Made by a program: the position numbers and the translations under genes
The notes under the pieces: model-generated
The model's input: the letters and a program-made list of their open reading frames with translations, nothing else
Databases searched by the model: none
Told to the model about the DNA's origin: nothing
From: Rhipicephalus microplus
Taxonomy: Eukaryota > Arthropoda > Arachnida > Ixodida > Ixodidae
Reading direction: 5' to 3'
NCBI RefSeq assembly: GCF_043290135.1
Contig: NC_134710.1
Location: 204,064,192 to 204,128,191 of the forward strand
Length of the DNA: 64,000 nucleotides
Shown here: one piece after another, positions 33,187 to 44,223 of the stretch
Layout of the letters: every line of letters begins with the position of its first letter
Position numbering within the stretch: position 1 is the stretch's first letter

Positions 33187-33848
33187 TCGTCGAAAGACAA
33201 TAGTCTTGCGTCTGGAGAGAGTGAACAAAACATTTATTTCATGATCAGTGCACAAAAAAAAAATCGGTGAATGGTACTCTGCAGGCGCAGCGTTAGAGTG
33301 CCTCGAGCATGTGGCGGAGGTGAATGAGCGTATCTAGGTGGTAGGTGTTTAGTGTCTAGGCATGGTACATATAAGTACCATCGGGCAGTTATCTTCGAAA
33401 ACGAAGGCGCGTTGCCCGCGGAGAAAGATGCGCGCCAGTCTCGGAGGTGATAAGGTGTAGAACGCAAAGCGACGGGCAGGTGCCACCACCGTGTCGTAGT
33501 AGCAAAGCGTTGGAAACACCTTTTTAAGCATCGCGTTGCATTGTCAGCGCAGCACGATTGAACACTACATTACTTAGAGTTACTTGTGTTTGCCTCTTCT
33601 AGTATAAAGGCAGACAGAAAACATGGAAGCGTTGTTGTGGCGCCTAAGATATGCGCAATAATTGTTTTTTAATTGACAATCACACAACTATGAACGTTAA
33701 ACCTTGAGCAATATTGGTGGGCGCTGTGGAAGGGGTTGGCCGTTTAGTGCCGTTTGACGTATCGTTAGGGCGGATAAACGGACAAATGTACAGACAGACA
33801 GACCAAAATTTTTACCTCGAAGGTCCCCAAGAAAGACTATCGTCTTTT
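33187..33848 (-). repeat. Unnamed ~660-bp dispersed repeat, copy C
   Basis: This is the reverse complement of the copy A and B layout. It begins with cgtcgaaagacaatagtctt, then 'ggagagagtgaacaaaacattta', 'gataaggtgtagaacgc', 'agcaaagcgttggaa', 'ttgagcaatattggtgggc' and 'gacagacagaccaaaattt'. It ends with aagactatcgtctttt. Its length equals that of copy A (662 bp). Confidence 0.8.
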
Positions 33849-34394
33849 AAAAAGCCAAGCGCATGGGCGTCATCAAATAAGTGGAAAAGGGGCCTTTGCC
33901 CCCCTCAAGCACCAACAGCACTTGTCCTCACCCAAGCTGGACCGATGCTATCGTTCTCCGTAAGCAGCAACAATGCACAATGCAACAATGGTTTGTACCG
34001 TAAGCAGCAACAATGCAACAATGGTTTGTACCCCCAAGAGAAAATCCTGCCGACGACATTGGTCAAGCATTTATTCCTTCCGACTGAACACTAATCTTTC
34101 TATAGCAACACTTGCTGCACCCGTGTCTAATCACATGGTCTCTACGTAGTACAATTCAACACAGAATGCATTTGCTGCCGAATTTCTCTTGACCAACCGG
34201 CAGCATGGCTACATTACCGAAGAAGCGCGGCGACAATCACAACAGTCGTTGTAAACTCCGCTTTATCTGCCCAGAATCTGCGTAACGTTGGCTTCTCCGC
34301 AGTGCAAATGAACCACTTATGACCACGTGGTGGCACTCGGCGAATATAGGCGCTGAATTCTCTTAGGCGGAGCGAGAGGTGCCCGGAAAACATT
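33849..34394. other. Unassigned DNA with a small tandem repeat
   Basis: Around 33963-34030 the phrase 'gtaagcagcaacaatgcaac' with 'aatggtttgtac' is repeated twice. The rest is not recognised. Confidence 0.5.
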
Positions 34395-34470
34395 GGCGCA
34401 ACTCTGCTACCTAAAGGTAGCTATATACAGTAACTCTAATAATTATCAGCCTGACTACGCCCACTGCAAG
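34395..34470 (+). repeat. Short dispersed repeat, copy 2
   Basis: 'ggcgcaactctgctacctaa' followed by 'aggtagctatatacagtaac' matches the inverted copy at 32276-32355. Confidence 0.7.
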
Positions 34471-34549
34471 GTGAAGACCTCTTCGAAGATCGGCCAGTGC
34501 ACTCAGTCTTATGCTTTCGCTGCCACATTATACCTGCGAACTTTTAAAT

Positions 34550-34746
34550 GGAAGGCTGTTATGAGATCACAACAATGGTCACGTGCGCCATAGCCGTCCG
34601 CCGCCACCGTCGGTGGCCGTAACCACTATCGCGTGAAATAGGAAAAAAAAAACTAGGAAAATGAGGGGCACAACGGTATTTGAACCTGGCTCTCCGGCTC
34701 AGATCATGCCAGTTCTGCTCCAGTACTCTACCACAGACACACGCCA
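34550..34746 (-). mobile_element. tRNA-derived SINE (family 3), copy 1
   Basis: On the minus strand a tRNA-like head (34666-34746) has an A-box-like GTGGTAGAGTACTGG and a B-box-like CAGGTTCAAATACCG. It is followed by a T-rich linker (CTAGTTTTTTTTTTCC), then GGTTACGGCCACCGACGGTG and GCGGCGGACGGC. The same order (head, T-rich linker, 'gacggtggc' block) occurs at 48320-48560. Confidence 0.6.
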
Positions 34747-34833
34747 CTACTGGAAATTCTGTTGTGAATCAGTCTTATGCATGCAGGCTTGATGTCAGGA
34801 AAGGAGTCGCGGTAATATAAGTAATAAAGCGTT

Positions 34834-35024
34834 TTGATGATTTATTTGTGGGGTTTAACGTCCCCAAACCACTATATGGTTATAAGAGACGCCGTAGTGG
34901 AGGGCTCCGGAAATTTCAACCACCTGGGGTTCTTTAACGTGCAGCCAAATCTCAGCACACGGACCTACAACATTTCCGCCTCCATCGGAAATGCAGCCGC
35001 CGCAGCTGGGATTCGATCCCGCGA
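34834..35024 (-). mobile_element. Ruka-like SINE, head truncated (copy 7)
   Basis: It starts with the inverted tail 'tgatttatttgtggggttta' and runs through 'gacgccgtagtggagggctc', 'caaccacctggggttcttta' and 'gcctccatcggaaatgcagc' to the B-box complement 'gggattcgatcccgcga'. There it stops, so the A-box end of the head is absent. Confidence 0.9.
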
Positions 35025-35521
35025 TAATAATATTATTCTTCAGCAACGGACATTTTGACACTACGTATGAAATACCACAACACTCACAAGTTTTTTTCAA
35101 ATAGATATAGGATTTCATATATATCAGCAACTACAACAGAAAATTGAGATACACAGTTTCACGTATACTATGAGTGTGGCAGATTTATCTATATAGTTTT
35201 TTTTCTTCTCGCTTTCATTTCCGTTATTCTCATTAGCAAGATTCTGAAATTAAAACAAAAATTGATCAATAATTACCACTGCCCTTTTTTTAGTTTCACT
35301 GTCGATACGATATGACTCAATCTAACAGTCACAACGCTCTTGATTATCTTTTGCTTTTTCATTCATGACTTAACGGTTAATTTTTGATATACGGAGCGAT
35401 ACGTTCCAATTAGCGCTTCTCTTTTATACTTTATTATAAGGCTAACCTCCTCGGACGCCAAATGAAAAGCCACGAAGTATGAATTACAGCACTACAGTCT
35501 GCGAATATACCTGTTCTATTA
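35025..35521. other. Unassigned AT-rich DNA
   Basis: No gene or repeat is recognised. Confidence 0.4.
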
Positions 35522-35686
35522 ATTGTGGGGGTTTAACATCTCAAAATCACCATATTATTATGATATACGCTGTAGCGAACGGCTTTGAAAATTTCGACCA
35601 CCTGGAGTTTTTTAAGGTGCACCTAAATCAAAGTACGCGGGCCTCAATCATTTTCCCACCTCCATCAAAACTGCATCCGCCGCGGC
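35522..35686 (-). mobile_element. Ruka-like SINE, head missing (copy 8)
   Basis: This is a diverged inverted copy with 'tgggggtttaacatctcaaa', 'cgctgtagcgaacggctttg', 'tcgaccacctggagtttttt' and 'ctccatcaaaactgcatccg'. It ends near 'ccgcgg'; no tRNA head follows. Confidence 0.8.
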
Positions 35687-36336
35687 TCAACAAAACTATA
35701 AAAATGTTGTTAGGTGTAATTACACCTAGAAGTGCTTTGCGATTTCTACCATACTCTCTCTTGTCCTCATTCCCTAGGTTTTTTAGAATAATACGTGACG
35801 GCACAATTGTGTTACCGGGCACTTGGGACTTGCCTACGCTTATAACACGTGCTCCCGCGGTCATCTCACACCTCCCGCTATCCGCTCCAGAAACCCTCAA
35901 AGCTAGCTGCTCGAATATGCAAAAACCAGAGTCCGTGATTAAATTTTACTAAACATTAGAGGGCCTTTCAAAAATAATCCCTGTCCTATTTATAATTCAA
36001 TTCTGTGTTATCCCCCAATCTCTCTCACATTTTCCCAAAACACGAGGGAGCATCATCACCTATTGGTCTGGTGTGCCACCAATGGCGGCACTGTGAACCA
36101 AACTTGTATGACGTCACTTCGAAGATTCGCGCACTTTTGAGGCGCGGCACCATTTAGAAATCACAGTCGTGGTAAAACTTTACAAAGAAACAGTTCAATT
36201 GGTTATATTTTGTGTGGTGTCTACCAACGCTATCCTAACAACCATGGGTGCCCTATTTTAACGCCAGTTTTATAAGCACAGCGTTTTGATTGTTTTTTAA
36301 ACTGTGGCCACTTGTCTCCACGTCAAGTGCTGCGCA
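35687..36336. other. Unassigned DNA upstream of the THAP fragment
   Basis: The plus-strand frame at 35479-35952 is largely SINE-derived and not a gene. The rest, including 'accaatggcggcactgtgaa' and 'tgacgtcacttcg' near 36080-36125, could be 5' flank of the THAP-bearing sequence, but nothing proves it. Confidence 0.35.
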
Positions 36337-36519
36337 ATGGGGAAGTACTGCTCTGTGTCTATATATGATCACCCACTTGGAAAGGGCGTTAGCTTTCACA
36401 AACAATCTAAAAACCTGAAACTTTGGAATAAGCGGATAGTCAAACTCAGAAAAGAAAAGTGCCCCACACCTTCATAGACCGTGTGTAGCAAGCACTTCGT
36501 TGGCAGTGGCTTTTCCTAA
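36337..36519 (+). pseudogene. THAP zinc-finger domain fragment, broken
   Basis: From the ATG at 36337 the frame reads MGKYCSVSIYDH, then VSFHKQSKNLKLWNKRIVKL, a TPS, a stop (TAG, 36475-36477), and then VCSKHFVGSGFS before TAA at 36517. This is the layout of a THAP domain, the C2CH zinc finger of THAP proteins and P-element-like transposases: an N-terminal Cys, VSFH, the invariant Trp (LWNKR), the Pro, and the C-x-x-H pair (CSKH) followed by F. The second cysteine of the first pair is missing. With the nonsense codon, the fragment is a pseudogene. It is cut off at about 36520, where Gypsy RT sequence starts. Confidence 0.75.
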
Positions 36520-36530
36520 GCCCGCCCTTC

Positions 36531-38300
36531 GCGCCACTCTTTACCTGGGACCATGACCAAGCGTCATCGTTTTCGCAACTTACGACACTGCTTACAACGC
36601 CACCAATCTTGGCTCCCTTTGATACATTAGCCCCAACCGAGGTTCACACGAACGCCAGTGGACACGGCATAGGAGCTGTGCTATTGCAGCAACAACGGGG
36701 ACACGACCGTGTTGTAGCCTACGCAAGTCGACTGCTATCTCCAGCCGAGCGCAACTATTCCATCACAAAGCGCGAGTGCCTCGGCCATGTATGGGCAGTC
36801 GCCAAGTTTCGCCCATACCTGTACGGTCGCTCATTTCGTGTTGTCACGAATCATCACGCGCTCTGCTGGCTAGCCTCCCTGAAGGACCCCATGGGACGTC
36901 TCACTCGTTGGGCTCTACGCCTTCAAAAGTACACGTTCTCTGTAATGTACAAAACAGGGCGATTACATCAGGATGCGGATTGTTTATCCCGCTACCCTGT
37001 CGACGAAGGAACTGATACTGACGCTATCACGGACGTTTTTTCCGTGTCGCAGCTGTTAAACATTGGCGAAGAGCAACGTCATGGTGCTTCTTTACGAGCC
37101 ATCATTGATAAACTGGAGTCAACGCCTCGCGACCCGTCCTTACGAATGTTTTTGGTGAAACACGGGATCCTATATCGCCGTAACCTTGATTCCTTCGGAT
37201 CATACTTACTTACTGTCATCCCAGCGCACCTCCGTTCCACTGTCCTGCATCAACTTCATGACGCTCCCATGACGGGCCATTTGGGCGTTTCTCGCACATA
37301 CGATAGGGTACGACGTCGGTTTTTTCGCCCTGGACTTGCCCGCTCTGTTCGACGCTATGTCGCCGCTTGTGAGCCCTGTCAGCGTCGCAAAACGCCGTCT
37401 GTCCTCCCAGCCGGCTACCTTCAGTCGATCGACGTTCCCAACGAGCCTTTCTTTCGAGTTGGTCTCGACCTGTTGGGCCCTTTCCCTTTCTCCACAGCCG
37501 GAAATAAATGGATTGCTGTTGCCACGGACTACGCGACGCGGTACGCAATCACACGAGCACTCCCGACCAGCTGCGCTACAGACGTTGCGGACTTTCTGCT
37601 GTACGACATAATATTAGTGCACGGTGCTCCCCGTCAACTTCTCACCGACCGTGGCCACACGTTCTTATCAGCTGTCGTTCATGAAATCCTGAGGTCTTGC
37701 CATACCAAGCACAAATTTACTACTTCGTACCATCCCCAGTCAAATGGCCTCACGGAGCGCCTTAACAGGACCCTAACCAATATGCTTGCCAAATACGTTG
37801 TGCCAAACCACCATGATTGGGACAATCATTTGCCGTATGTGACGTTTGCCTACAATTCATCTCGTCACAACACTGCCGGCTATTCGCCCTTCCATCTACT
37901 ATATGGCCGGGACCCAACTCTACCCTTAGACACTTTACTACCTGCTACCACTGAATATGCTGGGGAAGGCATTGCCCGCTCCGACCACGCGCGCCAAGTC
38001 GCCCGTAACCGTCTACAGGCTTCACAGGCGCGCCAATAACAGCTCTACAATTCTCACCTTAGAGACGTACACTTTTCCCCGGGTTCTCTCGTGCTCCTCT
38101 GGTCACCTACTCGGCGTGTGGGACTGTCTGAAAAACTGTTGTCGCCCTACACTGGACCATTCCGTATCGTTCGCCAAGTGACAGACGTCACGTACGAGAT
38201 TGCTCCAACCGATCCAACAAAGTCTTCGTCAGCTCCGAGCGACACCGTTCACGTGGCTCGGCTAAAGCCCTATTACCCCCCTTCGACATTATCTGCGTAA
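36531..38300 (+). pseudogene. pol: 5'-truncated Gypsy pol: RT end, RNase H, integrase
   Basis: One frame runs from about 36531 to 38300, with a single stop (TAA, 38037-38039). It begins in the RT thumb/connection region (PLFTWDHDQASSFSQL). RNase H follows (VHTNASGHGIGAVLLQQ to QDADCLSRYP; the first catalytic Asp reads Asn in HTNASG). Then come the integrase zinc region (HDAPMTGHLG ... CEPCQRRK, all ligands present), the core with GLDLLGP, TDRGHTF and NGLTERLNRT (D, D, E present), and a GPY-like tail after the stop (LSEKLLSPYTGPFRIV ... VARLKPYYPP). It resembles the 10989-16492 element but belongs to a different lineage within Ty3/Gypsy. Gag, protease and most of RT are missing. Confidence 0.93.
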
Positions 38301-38326
38301 ATTTAGCATCGGGACGGTGCTGCTAC

Positions 38327-38338
38327 CGCCGGGGTTTA
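38327..38338 (+). other. Polypurine-like tract before the LTR
   Basis: 'gccggggttta' directly precedes the LTR start. It is only weakly purine-rich, and is identified by position. Confidence 0.45.
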
Positions 38339-38476
38339 TGATACAAAACAGCCGCTAAACACGGCTGCATAAAAGAGGAGGACGAAGTGAGTTTTCGTTG
38401 GATGCTGGTCTGGCGCCATCTTGCTCGTCGAGTTCTGTGTGCTGTAAATATATCACTGAACAAGTTACTCGTAACA
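38339..38476 (+). repeat. 3' LTR of the truncated Gypsy copy (about 138 bp)
   Basis: It starts TGATAC and ends GTAACA, a near-perfect short inverted repeat with TG...CA ends. It holds a TATA-like 'gcataaaag' near 38370 and 'gaggaggacgaagtgag'. No 5' partner is present. The next base begins the foldback element, so the boundary is well fixed. Confidence 0.7.
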
Positions 38477-39271
38477 ATATTTAAAATAAAAGAAAGCAGG
38501 CACCCACGAGCTACCTGCTGTGTTCCCTTTACTTTGGCAGAAGGCATCTTCAGATGTGTAGAAACATTAATTGCGGCAGTATTTACAAAACTAAGACAAC
38601 TCACATTTTAACCAGTGGAAATAGCCGATCAAGTCCAATGGGCGAATTAAAGTACTTCCTTCGAATATTCCACTGCCACTTTAAATTTTGGAAAGGCGGC
38701 CACTGGTAATCACCAAGGAATTTAGAGTTCCGGATAATTTATCGGGCAAAATCATAACAGACACCCAAAACAGCGCATCTACTATTCACTTTAACAAAGC
38801 CTCCAATGGCGACACTTATTTCCTCGCCGTTATAAACCATTAATCTAGACACTTCGCCTCGTGGCTGCTTATCGACATTCGCTTATTCTTCGTCCCCAAT
38901 ACGAGAAAAACAGTGTCGTCATCGAGGGCGTTTTTGCGGTTAATGGTAAATGCGCAGTTTAGTGCGTCGGTTTTGGTTTCACCAACTAAACTGGCCGCAA
39001 CTCATCACTCCGCCGTAATTACCAGTGGCAGCCTTTCCGAATTTTAAAAGATGCTGTTGACTATTCGTAGAAAGTACTTCAATTCGCCCAGTATACTCGA
39101 TCGGCTATTTCCACTGGTTGAAAAGTTATTTGTCTTAATTTCTGTAATTAATGTTTGTACACATCAAAGATGCCTTCTTGCAAAGTAAAAGCAACACCAC
39201 AGATATTCCAGAGATGCCTCGTTTCTGTCATTTTCAAATATTATAGGGCACACTTCTTTAAACACCCTGTG
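38477..39271. mobile_element. Foldback element with long inverted arms, left end lost
   Basis: The two halves are inverted repeats: 'ccagtggaaatagccgatca' (38613) against 'cgatcggctatttccactgg' (39099), and 'gggcgaattaaagtacttcc' against 'gtacttcaattcgccc'. 'ggaaaggcggccactggtaa' pairs with 'taccagtggcagcctttcc', and the outer parts also pair. The right terminus reads 'tttaaacaccctgtg'. The left terminus is replaced by the Gypsy LTR. The complete relative is at 58602-59308. No coding frame is seen. Confidence 0.75.
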
Positions 39272-40166
39272 TTTTTCTCGCAATAAAAAATATAAATAAA
39301 CTATCGGAGCGGGCTTGCCTTTCTTATGAAGAGGTGTGTTGTCTTCGCTGTCAAGAATCTATCCGTTGAGAGAGCAAAACAATGCGGAACGTTTTCCTTT
39401 GTCTTTGTTTTTGATTACACTGCACTACACTCTCTCTACTACGATTCTTACAGGCTCTTAACCATTTATTTCTTCATAAAGCATGTGTTCAATGTGTGCG
39501 CTAAGCGTTGAACCTTTCAAGATTTTGAACTTCTCGGCTAAACTCTTCTCATTTCCGCTTGCGCAATCAAAAACTCACAAAATGCTGTGAAATCGCAAGT
39601 TCATCACGCATGATAATCTTGTGGAACGCAAGGAAGAAAGGGTTGGCAAATGCATGAAAATAATTTACAACTTATATTTCTCGTATATGGACCATTCTAG
39701 AGCATGTTCCTTGATTATATCACGTGAACCACTGCTCTGTCGTCACGAAAGGTGCTAAAACAACGAGAAACGCCAAGAAAGAATAACACGCTCGACTGTG
39801 TATCTTCAGAAGCTGTTTTACAGGTAGACAGCGCATGTAAACACGAAAACAAGAGAGCAGTAATGACACCGCAAACGCCACTCTACAAAAATTTAAATCT
39901 ACAGAAAAGCAGGTGAAGGGATGTATTTTATGTCCAGAATCCGCGCTCGGGTAAATATAAGACAAACAGCGGCGCACCGCAAAACATTGTGTGACGGCGG
40001 TGGCGGCATGGTCTCTCTCAGAACTTCGGCGGTGGCGCGAACGGCGTGAGCAAAAACGAGCAGCTGCGTCGGCGCGGCGTGGCGGCGCACTGCTCTACTC
40101 CCTCGTATACTCTGGGACTGCAGCGAGGATCCACCCCACCTGATCTGCTGACCACTCCCTCGTCCA
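39272..40166. other. Unassigned DNA, GC-rich end
   Basis: No gene is recognised. From about 39930 the sequence becomes rich in CGG/CGC triplets ('acggcggtggcggcatgg', 'gcgtcggcgcggcgtggcgg'). Confidence 0.4.
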
Positions 40167-40565
40167 TAGAGTTTCTGAGAGTTAACTAGAGGGGACTCTG
40201 GCGCTGCGATCGTTCAGCGACCATGGGAATTATGGGTAGTACACACATTTGCCTAGTCTTCGTACTTGCGGGCGGCGAATCATACTTGCGGCTTCGTTTA
40301 TTGCTGTGTTTAGATTTTGTTTTGAAAGAAAGATTCAACCCTTTTGAACTTCGTGACCCAATTCGAAAAGGTGATTCGAAAAAACAAATAGGGTGGTGAA
40401 GAGCAATCGCTGAATATTTGCTGATTCTTGTTTTGTGAGAAAACAGCTTCAAGCCACACGGACAAAAAAGCAGGCCAGAAGTACGAAGTTTACACAAATG
40501 TGTGTACGACCCATTATTCCCATGCTCACTGAAGCGCCGTGCGTTGAAGCTCCCATAGACAGTAG
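40167..40565. repeat. Second foldback-like inverted repeat
   Basis: 'ccatgggaattatgggtagt' plus 'acacacatttg' (40219-40249) is matched in reverse complement by 'caaatgtgtgtacgacccat' plus 'tattcccatg' (40496-40526). The similarity continues on both sides at a lower level over about 100 bases per arm. The 219-codon minus-strand frame across it is a by-product of the arms and the LINE tail. Confidence 0.6.
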
Positions 40566-40601
40566 TGCCACAGTTCCCTTTAATGTATATTGGGATACTC
40601 C

Positions 40602-40775
40602 ATGCCCTCGTTCGAGGCGTGGGCAAGTGTATTCCGCAATGCGAGCCTAGACCTGCGACGTGCAGCTTGGCCCCGGGCCATACAGCGAGCTGACGAGGTG
40701 GCGGCCAGGCACGGCCTGACCGTCTTTTTTCCGAGAAATGTTTCACTGGAATAAAGTTGTTCCTCTCTCTCTCCC
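40602..40775 (+). mobile_element. LINE 3' end: ORF tail plus CT-repeat terminus
   Basis: A frame too short for ordinary ORF calling (40602-40753) encodes PSFEAWASVFRNASLDLRRA, then AWPRAIQRADEVAARHGLTV, and ends ...SLE before TAA. It is followed directly by 'ggaataaagttgttcctctc' and a (CT)n run. Such helical C-terminal ends plus 'GGAATAAAGTT' and a simple-repeat tail are typical of tick LINE copies as I know them. The rest of the element is missing (5' truncation). Confidence 0.65.
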
Positions 40776-43700
40776 TCTCCCTCTGCTGTGACGTTGAAGC
40801 TTTAGAGTCGTATTTCACCGTATAAACGAGGCGTCGTCTACTCACTGCTGTGCATATACTTAGCGTCTCAAGGCAGTGCAGGATATTGCATCGAGTTCAC
40901 GTTTTTTTTCACAAGCGCGTCAGCCCTAAACTCCTTTCAAGTCGACTGCAATACGATGACGTAGCTAAGTAGACGCACCATCACGCTCCACTGACTCGAT
41001 TTCCCAACAAACCGGAGGTGCGTTGGGGCAGACCACTTGACAGACGCGCCTTGAATCGCAGGAGACGAAAAGCTAAGCGTTTCTGATTCAATATAGTACT
41101 GTTACTTCTATAGTTAGATAATGCACACATTTGAGAGGAAAACAAACATGTTTGTTTTTTGGTGTTGTAAAAAATAATTCCTTCACATTTGACGCCAGAT
41201 CTGGAACGCAATGGAATAGCCATGCATGCCCTGATGATTAAATTTGCCCAGGTTTCAGTTTGGCCACCTCGTCACAAAAACGTTTTGCAGTAAAACTTCT
41301 ACACAAATAAATGAAGCAAACTTCCATTGAATATAAGTTTATATCACTTCGTTTTTAACTCGGAAAAGAAGCGTTCCAAATCTCAAGAACGTAATCAATC
41401 CGAAGAACATCCGAAACCCTTACTTTGCATAATTCCCAAGGGGGTACAGCCACTGAAGGAGCTCACGCAGACACTAGTGCCAGATTCCCATCTAGGTATT
41501 ATTTTATGAAACTCTATGATAGTTGGACTGCAGAAAAAAATGTCCTAAGGGGAAAGGCAGGCGTGCCCTTCTCTTTAGAATTGTTGTGAAAGCTAGCGTC
41601 TTTTCAAGGGGTAGATGAAGCACGCTGAAGCACAGAGCTGCAGTACTTCACGCATTCAACAACGTGGCCTGCGTCGTACACCACCGCACCGTTTATGAGA
41701 TGCTGTGAAGTTTCTCAAACTGTATCAACATGCCTGTAGGTGCTGAAGAAAGTCACGCTTATTGAAATTTCAGAAGATACACCTGAACTAATTGTTAGTA
41801 TTGCATGGCAGAAATGACTGGTGACGAGGGGGAAACATTCACAAATAGTTTCACTTTCTTACCAGCCATGCGGTCAGCGGCGTGGGCGTTTTTGTCGGCC
41901 ATGTAAGAGGATTCTCGGCCATGTGTATTGGGCTGCAACTAAAACAAATTTATAAATGCACTCGAAAGTTTTCATTGAGGGTTTTAGTTGACCCTCGCCA
42001 GGCTGTTCTTTTGACAAAGTGTGTGCTAGAAACAGACTGTTTGAGCACAGGAGCAGCGGCTGCTACAGCGGGGTTGATAGTGGAGTTCAAAAACTTACGT
42101 CACACGTGAGAGGGGGCCACTCCAAAATCTCGATTCATATAGCTTCAACTTCGCGCCGTTGAGTTTTGCTGCTCGCTTTTACAAGCGCGTGCACAAACTT
42201 TTTTTGAATTCGCACAAGCGCTAATGCTTTCATCAGTATACCTCATGGAGACAAAACTACGCGGTGGGTGAACGATCGCCCAGGCATAATCACAGACGCG
42301 TTTGAGTGTTCTGTCCAACCAATGCGGTCTGCGAACGAAAACAACGCTAATCAAAAACTGTCGTGGTGTCGGCACCCGAGTCCTTTAGTGTTAGGCGACA
42401 GCGAGAACATTGCATAGTGGTAAACCTCCCTACCGATAACCAAAACAATTCGATGTTCTCTAAATCGAGGTGTTGAAGCTCACCAATACCATTACTCGTG
42501 ACCCATCCACTGTACCCCACCTTTTTGGCTATAGGAATTGTGAGTGTGCTAATTTCTCTGGCGACACACAAAGAGATGTGCCCCGGGAAGCATTTGCTCC
42601 TTTGTCGTCAGTCAGGTGAGCAAAATGGAGAATTCCAGGTGGTGAGCTTCATCAATGTTTGTTATTGTTTTAAATGCTCAAACTGCTGTGAACCAAGGAC
42701 GACACGTACTTAAGCAGACGCGCCTAACTGTCTAACGTTTCACAAATGCTCAGTGATCGTGTTCCCAAGTTAGCTGATATACTGATCTTCGCAATAGTGG
42801 AGAAAAGCCAATAAATAATCTAAGCAGTCATCATTAAATTTATGCGCAATTACAAAAATGGTATACATGCAGAACCCCGTTGGGTCTGCGTGATATTGTC
42901 ACACCATTCCGTGTGCACACGTCGCCGATCTGAATTTACATATTGATGAGCACCGTCATCACATATACAGCAGCAACTGTACGAAAAACGTTCTGCTTGA
43001 CTGCTCTATATCCACGAAACTCAGCTATAGGGCATCTATCTGGCTCTGAGACAGAGTTGGGTGCACAACGACCAGCTCTGACTTGCGTTATCTTCTTATT
43101 GTTAACGTAACCACATACCAGGAACCAGCTTACTTACACACTGAAGCCTGTGTTATGGATCCTTAGTGTTCACAAGCGATACGATGCGGGCTTATTGGTA
43201 GCACATACTCAGCAGGTCTTTTGTGGCACACAGAACAAATAAAAGCCCACATGGACACGCAATCCTTTATTTTGTCCGTCCAATCGTAGCGCGCTACAAG
43301 AAAACTTACTAAAGAACTCGACAGTGTTGTCGTGCAGAATAATCTGCCTTCTCATTGTGGAGTTGCGGGAACTATAAACGCAGACGACGCCGCCAGCTAC
43401 GCCCCAACCTCTAAGACACAAAGAATAAAAAAAGGTGTGAGGTTTGACCTGTTCAGTGGCGAGTGTATCGTCACATCTATTACTTCCTAAAAAAAGAACG
43501 ATTCGTCGTTTAGGTAATAACCGTCTGCAGATGAATTGTTAGTCCTCAGTAGTTTTGAGGGACGAAGTGTCTGGGTATATTAGTTACCCTTAGAAGGGTT
43601 GTATTTGATTGTGGCTCTTTTTGGGCGGAAACCGCGTGAGGAATAATTTAGTTCTGAAGCGACTATAAGTTGTTCTTTCTGGATCGAAAAAATAATGAAG

Positions 43701-44044
43701 TTTTTGCTTGAATTACTGAGTATTTGGAGGTTGATCCACGCGTTTGATGACATATGCAATCAATGTGCAGAAATAAACTCAGAAGCAAACGAATCAGTAG
43801 CCACGTACGCTAACCACTACCACCACGTCCGTGTACACAGCAGAGTGAAACATGCAAAGGTTACATAAAAAGGCACCTTTGGAACGCTTTGCGTTCTGTC
43901 ATGTTTTTCTGAGTAGCACGATTGTTTATATTAAAATTCAGCCTTCAATTATTTCACAGTGACCATTCTATCATTTGGTGTGGACGTTCAATAAAACGAG
44001 AACTATTTTGTACAGGTTTTTGGCAACCGCGCTAAGTTAGAAAG
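40776..44044. other. Unassigned DNA
   Basis: More than 3 kb without a recognised repeat or gene. Short frames (for example 41882-42109 and 42145-42375) show no domain. Confidence 0.35.
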
Positions 44045-44223
44045 TTTTCGTTATCTCTGCCTTACGAAGTTCACAGTTGCTACCACAACTACGGGCTGTC
44101 CAGAGAGCCCACGACGCGGCGGTGAGGCTAGGCCTCCCCGTTCCTACGTGGGAGCGGCCCGCGACGTTGCTCTAAAAGAGCAGCGTTTCTCAGAACCCAA
44201 TAAAGTTCGTTGTCTGTCTGTCT
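44045..44223 (+). mobile_element. LINE 3' end: ORF tail plus CTGT-repeat terminus
   Basis: A short frame encodes LRSSQLLPQLRAVQRAHDAA, then VRLGLPVPTWERPATLL, and stops at about 44135. Then come a short UTR, 'cccaataaagttcgttgt' and a CTGT run. The sequence parallels the tail at 40602-40775 in layout but not in detail, so it is a different LINE family or subfamily. Confidence 0.6.

Noticed and set aside
35479..35952. 157-codon plus frame
   Set aside because: Its first half is an inverted SINE, and the rest shows no domain.
40186..40845. 219-codon minus-strand frame
   Set aside because: It is antisense to the LINE tail and composed of foldback arms and a CT repeat (RERERER). It is not protein-like.
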